Of a stretch of 12,082 bases of DNA, positions 6,239 through 12,082 are shown piece by piece. The translations under genes were made by a program, and so were the position numbers. The DNA is taken from positions 1 to 12,082 of the forward strand of contig JBNGDW010000049.1 of assembly GCA_049975325.1 (NCBI GenBank), read 5' to 3'. The notes below the pieces were generated by a model. The model ran no database searches, had not been told where the DNA came from, and saw only the letters and a list, made by a program, of their open reading frames with translations. Position 1 is the first letter of the stretch. Every line of letters begins with the position of its first letter. Source of the DNA: JBNGDW01 sp049975325. Lineage in GTDB: Bacteria > Cloacimonadota > Cloacimonadia > JGIOTU-2 > JBNGDW01.

Positions 6239-7551
6239 TGTTTCAGCCATTACAAAATGTCTTTAGAATTCCTGAGTTAAAAAGAAAGGTGCTCTATACA
6301 ATTGGTCTTCTTATTATCTACCGGCTGGGGAGTCATATCCCGGTACCTGGCGTTAACACAGTTGCTTTGGGTGAGTTTTTTGCTCAGCAATCAGACACAC
6401 TGTTTGGAATGTATGACCTCTTTGTCGGTGGGAATCTAAGTAATGCTACTATATTTGCCCTTGGCATAATGCCATATATTACTGCTTCAATTGTGATGCA
6501 ATTGTTAGGAGCAGTAATCCCGGCCCTGGAACGATTGCGGCGCCAAGGAGCAGAAGGCCAGAAAAAAATCATACAATATACCAGATACCTTACAGTTACT
6601 CTTGGTACCTTTAATGCAATTGGTATCACTGTATTTTTACAAAATCTTACAACGCAATCCGGTGTTCCTATAGTTCCTAATCCTGGCTTTATGTTTACCC
6701 TTACCACGATAATTACATTGGTGACTGGTACGATATTTATTATGTGGCTTGGAGAAAATATTACAGAAAAGGGTATAGGTAATGGTATTTCGCTCATAAT
6801 CTTTATCGGAATCATTGCGCGATATCCTAATGGGTTTTTGCAGATGTTTCGTATGGTCTCTGCCGGCACAATGAGTCTTTTGTTGTGTATCACTGTGGTT
6901 GCTATTATGCTTCTTGTCACAGCAGCTGTAATTTTTATTACAGAAGCAACTCGAAAAATACCTGTTCACTATGCAAAGCGAGTTATAGGCAGGAAAATAT
7001 ATGGGGGACAAAGCACTCATATCCCCTTGAGGATGAATACAGCCGGAGTTATTCCTATCATTTTTGCCCAGGCCGTTCTTATGTTTCCTCAAACGATTAC
7101 AACTTTTTTCCGTGAAAATGAATTTATGTATTCTATTACAGAAGCCCTTTCTCCCGGTGCCTGGCTTCATACAGTACTTTATGTTCTCTTGATTATATTC
7201 TTTGCCTACTTTTATACTTCTGTCGTAATGAACCCAACTGAAATGGCTGAAAATATAAAAAAGTACGGTGGTTTTATACCAGGGAAAAAACCAGGGGGAA
7301 AAACCGCAGAGTACATAAATAGTATAATTACGAGAATTACACTCCCAGGGGCGATTTTCTTTGCGTTTATTGCTGTTTTGCCTACGTTTTTAATGCAATA
7401 CGCAAGAGTACCTTTCTATTTTGGTGGGACAGGGCTTATTATCATAGTCGGTGTGGCTCTTGATACACTTCAACAGATTGAATCACGGCTTGTTATGCAT
7501 CATTATGATGGATTTATGAAGAAAGGAAAATTGCGAGGGCGTCGTAGATGA
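6238..7551 (+). CDS. secY: Preprotein translocase channel subunit SecY
   Basis: SecY is the pore of the Sec translocon in the inner membrane; with SecE and SecG it moves unfolded proteins across or into the membrane, driven by SecA or the ribosome. The 437 residues match the family, with about ten hydrophobic segments by eye. Diagnostic motifs are LGIMPYITASIVMQLL (residues 75-90), GNGISLIIFIGI, TEATRKIPVHYAKR in a cytoplasmic loop, and VGVALDTLQQIESRLVMHHYDGF near the C terminus, followed by a basic tail (KKGKLRGRRR). The start is GTG, sharing a base with the rplO TAG. GAGG at 6227-6230 supports it, and no ATG nearby gives a better N terminus. The secE and secG genes are not in the window. 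Confidence 0.98.
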   Translation: MFQPLQNVFRIPELKRKVLYTIGLLIIYRLGSHIPVPGVNTVALGEFFAQQSDTLFGMYDLFVGGNLSNATIFALGIMPYITASIVMQLLGAVIPALERLRRQGAEGQKKIIQYTRYLTVTLGTFNAIGITVFLQNLTTQSGVPIVPNPGFMFTLTTIITLVTGTIFIMWLGENITEKGIGNGISLIIFIGIIARYPNGFLQMFRMVSAGTMSLLLCITVVAIMLLVTAAVIFITEATRKIPVHYAKRVIGRKIYGGQSTHIPLRMNTAGVIPIIFAQAVLMFPQTITTFFRENEFMYSITEALSPGAWLHTVLYVLLIIFFAYFYTSVVMNPTEMAENIKKYGGFIPGKKPGGKTAEYINSIITRITLPGAIFFAFIAVLPTFLMQYARVPFYFGGTGLIIIVGVALDTLQQIESRLVMHHYDGFMKKGKLRGRRR

Positions 7552-8264
7552 GTGGGTTTGGGAAAAAGTTGAATATCGTTCTTCTGGGTCCACCAGGGGC
7601 AGGCAAAGGAACTCAAGCAAAATCGCTTGCACATAAATATCAACTTCTCCATATCTCTACCGGTGATATACTGCGAGAGGCTGTAAGACAAAATACAAAA
7701 TTGGGGAGACAGGCTCAATCCTTTATCAGAAAAGGTGAATTGGTACCAGATGAAGTTGTTTTTAATCTTGTTAAAGAGCATCTAACTCATAGAAACTGTG
7801 AAAATGGAGCGATTTTTGACGGATTCCCTAGAAATATTAATCAGGCAAAAATGTTGCAAAATTTAGAATATATTAAACAGTCTGATTGTTTTATCGTTTT
7901 ATTGATAGATATACCTGAGCAAGAAGCAATAAGAAGACTTTCTAATAGAAGATATTGCCCAAAATGCAAAAGTATTTATAATTTACTTGATAAGATGCCT
8001 CAAAAACATGTAGGTGACAGTTACCTTTGTGATAAATGTGGTGAAAGACTGGTTATACGGGATGACGATAAACCGGAAACCATTAAACATAGATTACATA
8101 TATATCATAAGGAAATAGAACCAATGATAGATTTTTATAAAGATTTATCTCTGCTTTATACTATACATGGAATACGAGGTAAAGAAGCAGTGTTCAATGA
8201 ATTAGTTAATACTGTGGATGAAATAATTGCGAAAGATGGCAAAAATGGTAGAAATAAAAAGTAA
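7548..8264 (+). CDS. adk: Adenylate kinase, long form with zinc-type LID
   Basis: Adk catalyses AMP + ATP to 2 ADP in the cytoplasm. The 238-residue protein has the P-loop GPPGAGKGT at residues 14-22, the AMP-binding region with STGDILR (37-43), and the DGFPRN motif at 91-96. The LID (about 130-172) carries four cysteines, C137, C140, C161 and C164, in the CPKC...CDKC arrangement of zinc-stabilised LIDs. RDDDKPETIKHRL (171-183) has the expected catalytic arginines. The C terminus has an extra lysine-rich tail. GAGGG at 7535-7539 lies eight bases upstream, and the ATGA overlap with secY suggests coupling. The gene lies between secY and map, as in many bacteria. Zinc binding is inferred. Confidence 0.98.
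   Translation: MSGFGKKLNIVLLGPPGAGKGTQAKSLAHKYQLLHISTGDILREAVRQNTKLGRQAQSFIRKGELVPDEVVFNLVKEHLTHRNCENGAIFDGFPRNINQAKMLQNLEYIKQSDCFIVLLIDIPEQEAIRRLSNRRYCPKCKSIYNLLDKMPQKHVGDSYLCDKCGERLVIRDDDKPETIKHRLHIYHKEIEPMIDFYKDLSLLYTIHGIRGKEAVFNELVNTVDEIIAKDGKNGRNKK
8231..8235 (+). promoter_or_regulatory. Weak ribosome binding site for map
   Basis: GAAAG, inside the end of adk, is nine bases before the ATG at 8245 but directly adjoins the ATG at 8236, which argues for 8245. The match to the anti-Shine-Dalgarno sequence is poor, so map may depend on coupling to adk. Confidence 0.35.
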
Positions 8265-9006
8265 AACTGAACTTGATAAAATGAGAGAAAGTTGCAGGAT
8301 TGTGGCGGTTGTATTAGACTCCCTAAGAGAACTAATAGCGCCAGGTATAAGTACATGGGAGTTGAACGAAAAAGCAGAGGAGGTCATCTCAGGCTATGGA
8401 GCTGTGGCAGTATTTAAAAATTATCGCATGAACGGATTAGAGCCTTATCCATTTTCAATATGCGCTTCAATAAATGATGAAATTGTTCATGGCTATTCCT
8501 CTAAAGAAAAAGTCTTGCAAGAAGGTGATATTATTGGTATCGATGTGGGCGTAAAGAAAGATGGATTTCATGGAGATGGGGCGAGAACCTATGCTGTCGG
8601 CAGGATAGATGGAGAAACTCAAAGACTTATGAAAGTCACCGAGTTAGCATTAACGCGTGCCATTGAACAATGTTACCCCGGGAACAGAGTTGGTGATATC
8701 TCTTTTGTGATTGAAAAAACAGCCCGGGAAAATAACCTCTTTGTGGCAGAAGGATTAACAGGACATGGGGTTGGGCGCAAATTACATGAGGAACCTATCA
8801 TCCCTAACACTGGGAAAAGAGGTAGGGGTCCAAGATTAATGCCTGGTATGACTATTGCCATTGAACCCATGTTTAATCTCGGCACATCAGAGGTAATAGA
8901 AGATGGATGGGTTTTCCGCACTGCGGACGGCTCAAACTCTGCTCATTTCGAGAATACGGTCCTTATTACTGAGAATGAGCCAGAAATCTTAACGAAAAAG
9001 GCATAA
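8245..9006 (+). CDS. map: Methionine aminopeptidase, type I
   Basis: Map removes the initiator methionine from new proteins in the cytoplasm. From the ATG at 8245 the product is 253 residues, with the pita-bread fold and all five metal ligands: D100 (IDVG), D111 (GDGART), H174 (GHGVG), E207 (IEPM) and E236 (FENT). H82 in NDEIVHG matches the substrate-contacting histidine. There is no N-terminal zinc-finger extension and no type II insert. Starts at 8227 (TTG) and 8236 (ATG) are possible; I chose 8245 because MVEIKSKTELDKMRES aligns with family N termini and the spacing to GAAAG is reasonable. It overlaps adk by 20 nt and abuts infA with no gap. Confidence 0.96.
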   Translation: MVEIKSKTELDKMRESCRIVAVVLDSLRELIAPGISTWELNEKAEEVISGYGAVAVFKNYRMNGLEPYPFSICASINDEIVHGYSSKEKVLQEGDIIGIDVGVKKDGFHGDGARTYAVGRIDGETQRLMKVTELALTRAIEQCYPGNRVGDISFVIEKTARENNLFVAEGLTGHGVGRKLHEEPIIPNTGKRGRGPRLMPGMTIAIEPMFNLGTSEVIEDGWVFRTADGSNSAHFENTVLITENEPEILTKKA

Positions 9007-9228
9007 ATGAGTCCAAAATCTGGTGTGATCGAAGTTGATGGCATTGTAAAAGAAGCATTACAAGGTACAAAGTTTATCGTTGAATTAGAAAATGGCCACA
9101 CAGTCCTGGCTCATATATCTGGGAAAATGAGAATGCATTATATTAGAATCCTGGAGGGTGATAAGGTTAAACTTGAGCTCTCCCCTTATGATCTGACAAA
9201 AGGTCGGATCGTGTATAGATATAAATAA
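9007..9228 (+). CDS. infA: Translation initiation factor IF-1
   Basis: IF-1 is an S1/OB-fold protein that binds the A site of the small subunit during initiation and helps IF-2 and IF-3. The 73-residue product is full length. It contains VIEVDGIVKEALQGTKFIVELENGHTVLAHISGKMRMHYIRILEGDKVKLELSPYDLTKGRIVYRYK, almost a consensus IF-1. The start follows the map TAA directly. AAAGG at 8997-9001 inside map is a modest ribosome binding site five bases upstream. The place between map and rpmJ is the usual one. Confidence 0.98.
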   Translation: MSPKSGVIEVDGIVKEALQGTKFIVELENGHTVLAHISGKMRMHYIRILEGDKVKLELSPYDLTKGRIVYRYK

Positions 9229-9241
9229 GAACGAGGATATT

Positions 9242-9315
9242 ATGAAAGTAAAAGCATCAATCAAAAAACTGTGTAAAGATTGTAAGATTGTAAAACGAAA
9301 AGGTGTCTTGTATGT
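9242..9315 (+). CDS. rpmJ: 50S ribosomal protein L36, 3' part lost in assembly gap
   Basis: L36 is the smallest large-subunit protein, usually 37-38 residues with a Cys3His zinc site. Only the first 24 codons and two bases of the next are present: MKVKASIKKLCKDCKIVKRKGVLY plus GT. The first zinc pair, C11 and C14, is in place, and KCKIVKRKGVLYV fits the family. The second half, expected to hold a cysteine at about 27 and a histidine at about 32, is in the unresolved run after 9315. GAGGA at 9233-9237 precedes the ATG. This is a break in the assembly, not evidence of a broken gene. Confidence 0.94.
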
Positions 9316-9325
9316 NNNNNNNNNN
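9316..9325. other. Assembly gap (10 N) between rpmJ and rpsM, true length unknown
   Basis: The run hides the end of rpmJ, the spacer and the first codon and a base of rpsM. A 37-residue L36 would need about 40 nt more, plus a ribosome binding site spacer and four bases of rpsM, so at least 50 nt are probably missing. Unlike the gap in rpsH, the flanks share no end sequence. Ten Ns is a placeholder. Confidence 0.9.
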
Positions 9326-9690
9326 CAAGAATAGCAGGTGTAGATATACCTAGCGATAAAAGGGTAGAAATAGCACTTACCTATATTTATGGCATAGGTA
9401 GGAGTCTGGCAAAAGAAATCTTAGAAAAGACAAAGATTGATAAAGATAGAAGAGTTAAGGATCTGAATGATAAAGAGCTTGCACTCCTACAGGAAATTAT
9501 TAGGAATGATTATACTATCGAGGGAGACCTTCGTAAGACAGTCTCTGCGGATATTAAGCGCCTTATGGAAATTGGTTGTTATAGAGGTTTACGTCATCGC
9601 ATAGGGCTTCCATGTAGAGGCCAGAAGACTCACTGTAATGCAAGAAGCTGGAAGGGTCCCAGGGCTGGTAGGATTACAAAAAAGAAATAG
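9326..9690 (+). CDS. rpsM: 30S ribosomal protein S13, start lost in assembly gap
   Basis: S13 sits in the head of the small subunit, bridges to L5, and its C-terminal tail reaches P-site tRNA. After the Ns, CA plus AGA gives RIAGVDIPSDKRVEIALTYIYGIGRSLAKEIL, lacking only the N-terminal Met and probably Pro (family MPRIAGVDIP or MARIAGVDIP). The CA fits CCA for proline. The helix-two-turns-helix core and the GCYRGLRHRIGLPCRGQ block follow. Complete length would be about 122 residues, which is normal. The tail has two cysteines (C at codons 9613 and 9634) and a Trp where most S13s have Thr/Val/Arg residues. The stop is TAG at 9688-9690. Confidence 0.96.
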
Positions 9691-9708
9691 TTTGAATACG
9701 AGGAAATA

Positions 9709-10113
9709 ATGACACCAATGAAACAAAGACGAGGTCGAGCCACCCAGCGGAGAAAAGTTCGTTTACAGGAATCAGAAGGCATAGCATACATTTATGCCAC
9801 TTTCAATAATACAATAATTACTATTACGGATAAAAAAGGCAACGTGCTGGCATGGTCAAGCTGTGGTAAGATCGGGTATAAAGGTTCAAAAAAGAGCACA
9901 TCCTATGCTGCCCAGCAAGCCGCGATTGATGCTGCCGAGATTGCCTCAGGGATGGGATTGAGCGATGTGCATGTTAGAGTAAATGGACCTGGGACAGGTA
10001 GAGATTCTGCTATTCGTGCTCTTGCAGCCAAAGGGTTGCGGATACTTTCTCTTAAAGATATTACACCTATCCCTCATAATGGATGCAGGCCACCAAAAGG
10101 AAGAAGGATTTAA
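9709..10113 (+). CDS. rpsK: 30S ribosomal protein S11
   Basis: S11 is on the platform of the small subunit near the E site and pairs with S7 and S21. The 134-residue product has a basic N-terminal tail (MTPMKQRRGRATQRRKVR), then GIAYIYATFNNTIITITDKKGNVLAWSSCGKIGYKGSKKSTSYAAQQAA, VHVRVNGPGTGRDSAIRALAAKGLRILSLKDITPIPHNGCRPPKGRRI. These are textbook S11 blocks and the length is standard. GAGGA at 9700-9704 sits four bases before the ATG. The next in-frame ATG, at 9718, would be too far from it. It lies 18 nt after rpsM. Confidence 0.98.
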   Translation: MTPMKQRRGRATQRRKVRLQESEGIAYIYATFNNTIITITDKKGNVLAWSSCGKIGYKGSKKSTSYAAQQAAIDAAEIASGMGLSDVHVRVNGPGTGRDSAIRALAAKGLRILSLKDITPIPHNGCRPPKGRRI

Positions 10114-10125
10114 GAGGTAAGAAAT

Positions 10126-10755
10126 ATGGCACGATATTTAGGTTCACAATGTAAATTATGCCGGCGTGAGGGTGTAAAATTGTTTCTTAAAGGGGACAGA
10201 TGTTATTCTGAGAAATGTGCATTAGAAAGACGGCACAAGACACCCGGGGAGCTTCCCCAGAGATTTCGGCGGAAGATGAGTGATTATGCTTTACATTTGC
10301 GAGAAAAGCAACATGCCCGGCGGATGTACGGTGTACTAGAACGTCAATTTAAAGTTTACTTCGACCGCGCCTCAAAAATGAGCGGAGTAACCGGCGACAA
10401 TCTCCTGCGCCTCCTGGAAACCAGATTGGATAATGTAGTATATCGGATGGGTTTTGCTCCATCTCGGGCTTCTGCAAGACAACTTGTGAATCACGGACAT
10501 ATACTTGTTGACGGCAAAAAAATTGATATCGCATCATATAATGTGCAGAAGGGACAAACCATCGAAATACACCCTAAAAGCCGCCAGATACCAATCGTGC
10601 AAGAAACAATCAGTGCCCACAAATCACTTGACCAATTTTCTTGGCTTGAAGTAAATGCTCAAGAATTTAAAGGCTATGTAAAAGATCTACCATCCGCCGA
10701 GCAATTACCTCAAGAAATTGATGCGCGATTAATCGTGGAATTCTATTCTAAATAA
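10126..10755 (+). CDS. rpsD: 30S ribosomal protein S4, zinc-binding type
   Basis: S4 nucleates 16S assembly, guards the mRNA entry channel and, in several bacteria, represses its own operon. The 209-residue product has an N-terminal zinc site, C9, C12, C26 and C31, the same positions I recall for Thermus S4; E. coli S4 lacks the full set. The S4 RNA-binding domain is about residues 97-160 (LLETRLDNVVYRMGFAPSRASARQLVNHGHILVDGKKIDIASYNVQKG). The C terminus, IDARLIVEFYSK, is typical. GAGG at 10114-10117 precedes the ATG. It lies between rpsK and rpoA, the alpha-operon place. I could not recognise an S4 autoregulatory pseudoknot, and the rpmJ/rpsM gap removes part of the region where one might lie. 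Confidence 0.98.
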   Translation: MARYLGSQCKLCRREGVKLFLKGDRCYSEKCALERRHKTPGELPQRFRRKMSDYALHLREKQHARRMYGVLERQFKVYFDRASKMSGVTGDNLLRLLETRLDNVVYRMGFAPSRASARQLVNHGHILVDGKKIDIASYNVQKGQTIEIHPKSRQIPIVQETISAHKSLDQFSWLEVNAQEFKGYVKDLPSAEQLPQEIDARLIVEFYSK

Positions 10756-10793
10756 AAAGGGATTTTAAAGACAGATAAAAGTTTGGAGCTAAT

Positions 10794-11810
10794 ATGCAAG
10801 AGTTAGAACCTATTAGATTTCCCCAAAATATAGAAAAAGAAGAGAAAACATATTCTCAGACTTATGGGAAATTTATCATTGCTCCTATAGAGCCTGGTTT
10901 TGGTACAACTATTGGTAATTCCTTACGCAGAGTCTTACTCTCAGCAGTTCAAGGTGGGGCTGTCAGATATGTACAGGTAAAGGGGTTGCTACACCAGTAT
11001 ACCCCCATCCCCGGGGCAAGAGAAGATTTTGTAGAATTAATTCTTAATCTAAAAAATCTTGTAATTGAAATTAGTTCTACAAAAGAAGAAGAATTAGAAT
11101 TGGATGTAGAAGGACCCGGTAAAGTTACAGCCGGACAGATCAAATGTCCTCCAAATGTTGAAATAATCAATAAAGACTTGCATCTTCTTGAACTTGTAGA
11201 TAATGGAGAATTCCATATGAATCTCTGGGTTGGGAATGGAAGAGGCTATGTGCGTGAGGATGAACACCCACTTGATAATAGACCGGCGGGCGTTATCCCA
11301 ATCGATTCTATTTATTCTCCTGTCAAAAAAGTTAACTTTACCGTTGACAAGGAAAGAGTAGAAGAAAAACTAACTTATGAGAAGCTAACTATTGAAATAT
11401 GGACTAATGGAAGTATTACTCCTGAATATGCACTCAATCTTGCGGCAAAAATTCTAAAAGATTATTTCCAATCAATTATGAGATTTAAGGAAGAGCCTAG
11501 TTATATTGAGCGTAAGAAGATTGATCCTGCCTTGCGTAATCTCCAGCGACTTATGAATATGAAGATTACGGAATTAGAGGTAAGCGTCCGCTGTGCCAAC
11601 TGTTTACATGCGGCAAAAATTGAGTATGTGAAAGAACTGGTTACAAAAACCGAAGCAGAACTTTTGCGGTTACGCAATTTCGGGAAAAAATCCTTAGAAG
11701 AAGTAGAGACCATTTTGGACAGATATGGATTACATCTTGGAATGGATACCAAAGAGATTGAAAAAACTTTGAAAGAAATAGAAAGTATTGAAGGGAAAGA
11801 TGAGACATAG
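10794..11810 (+). CDS. rpoA: DNA-directed RNA polymerase alpha subunit
   Basis: RpoA dimerises to start RNA polymerase assembly, and its C-terminal domain binds UP elements and activators. The 338-residue protein has an N-terminal domain (about 1-235) with YGKFIIAPIEPGFGTTIGNSLRRVLLSAVQGGAV, the dimerisation helix, then NGRGYV and GVIPIDSIYSPVKKVNF. A linker leads to the C-terminal domain (about 255-325), with R266, N269 and C270 (VRCANCL) and FGKKSLEEV matching the DNA-contacting determinants of E. coli. A roughly 25-residue charged tail follows GLHLGMD. GGAG at 10785-10788 is five bases before the ATG. It overlaps rplQ by 11 nt. Confidence 0.98.
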   Translation: MQELEPIRFPQNIEKEEKTYSQTYGKFIIAPIEPGFGTTIGNSLRRVLLSAVQGGAVRYVQVKGLLHQYTPIPGAREDFVELILNLKNLVIEISSTKEEELELDVEGPGKVTAGQIKCPPNVEIINKDLHLLELVDNGEFHMNLWVGNGRGYVREDEHPLDNRPAGVIPIDSIYSPVKKVNFTVDKERVEEKLTYEKLTIEIWTNGSITPEYALNLAAKILKDYFQSIMRFKEEPSYIERKKIDPALRNLQRLMNMKITELEVSVRCANCLHAAKIEYVKELVTKTEAELLRLRNFGKKSLEEVETILDRYGLHLGMDTKEIEKTLKEIESIEGKDET

Positions 11811-12082
11811 AAAAAGGAATTCAGCCAGAAGTTTTGGCAGAGAAAGAAGCCAGCGAGCAGCCCTGCTAACGAGTCTTGTAAAAAGCCTGGTAGAACACAA
11901 TAGAATAGAAACAACAGCTGCAAAAGCAAAAGAAGTGAGAAAGCTCGCTGATAAGTTGGTGACTTGGGGTAAGAATGGTACCATCCATGATCGCCGCATG
12001 GCATTTAAGATCTTGCAAAACAGGGCGCTTGTAAAAAAGCTGTTTGATGAGATTGCAGTGAGATATCAGGATAGGGGAAGTG
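11800..12082 (+). CDS. rplQ: 50S ribosomal protein L17, N-terminal part (3' end outside window)
   Basis: L17 lies beside the peptide exit tunnel opening of the large subunit. The frame from the ATG at 11800 runs to the window end without a stop, 94 codons and one base. It starts MRHRKRNSARSFGRERSQRAALLTSLVKSLVEHNRIETTAAKAKEVRKLADKLVT, the family signature, and continues FKILQNRALVKKLFDEIAVRYQDRGSG, where the full protein usually ends GGYTRI a few residues later. The remaining length should be about 20-30 residues. The start overlaps the end of rpoA by 11 nt, with AAGGGAAAG just upstream, so expression is probably coupled to rpoA. This is the standard last gene of the alpha operon. Confidence 0.96.
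   Translation, partial: MRHRKRNSARSFGRERSQRAALLTSLVKSLVEHNRIETTAAKAKEVRKLADKLVTWGKNGTIHDRRMAFKILQNRALVKKLFDEIAVRYQDRGS

Noticed and set aside
6384..7170. Long minus-strand open frames opposite secY (up to about 178 codons)
   Set aside because: They lie wholly antisense to a clear secY, have low-complexity translations with no family features, and are shadows of its codon pattern. The other antisense frames in the window are the same.
8227..8244. TTG at 8227 or ATG at 8236 as the map start
   Set aside because: Family N termini and ribosome binding site spacing favour 8245. The ATG at 8236 cannot be fully excluded.
10756..10793. Possible promoter before rpoA
   Set aside because: The 38-nt AT-rich spacer shows a ribosome binding site but no convincing -35/-10 pair.
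1..12082. A novel defence, mobile or biosynthetic system in the window
   Set aside because: Every reading frame with coding character is a known housekeeping gene in canonical order. There are no tRNAs, insertion sequences, repeats arrays or unexplained stretches beyond about 50 nt.

Overview
The window is a contiguous stretch of the bacterial S10-spc-alpha ribosomal protein supercluster, all on the + strand. It carries 26 recognisable genes in the canonical order: rpsS(3' end)-rplV-rpsC-rplP-rpmC-rpsQ-rplN-rplX-rplE-rpsN-rpsH-rplF-rplR-rpsE-rpmD-rplO-secY-adk-map-infA-rpmJ-rpsM-rpsK-rpsD-rpoA-rplQ(5' end). Positions 1-2161 are the end of the S10 block, 2173 to about 7551 the spc block ending in secY, 7548-9228 the adk-map-infA insert, and 9242-12082 the alpha block. 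Both window ends cut a gene.

The organism is a bacterium: it has bacterial-type SecY, IF-1, an alpha subunit with N- and C-terminal domains, and Shine-Dalgarno motifs before most starts. The DNA is visibly AT-rich (not counted). The adk-map-infA-rpmJ insert between secY and rpsM is shared by Gram-positives and many other phyla. Several proteins are the zinc-binding (Cys4) versions: S14, S4, L24, the start of L36, and the LID of adenylate kinase. I cannot assign a phylum by eye; an uncultured lineage is plausible. Two 10-N runs (3944-3953 and 9316-9325) show this is scaffolded draft sequence, possibly a metagenome or single-cell assembly.

The genes work as one growth unit: small- and large-subunit proteins, the first translation factor, the protein export channel, nucleotide balance (Adk), removal of the initiator methionine (Map) and the assembly-nucleating subunit of RNA polymerase. 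Spacing is tight throughout. The longest gene-free stretches are about 50 nt (1189-1238) and 38 nt (10756-10793), and many genes overlap by 1-20 nt, so co-transcription and translational coupling are likely. I saw no convincing internal promoter or terminator.

I found no undescribed system here. The most useful observations concern the two gaps. The run in rpsH is very probably an artificial gap between contigs that share GTGTAT, and merging them restores a full-length S8. The run between rpmJ and rpsM hides real missing sequence. Smaller oddities are an apparent insertion in L6 and unusual cysteines in the C-terminal tail of S13.
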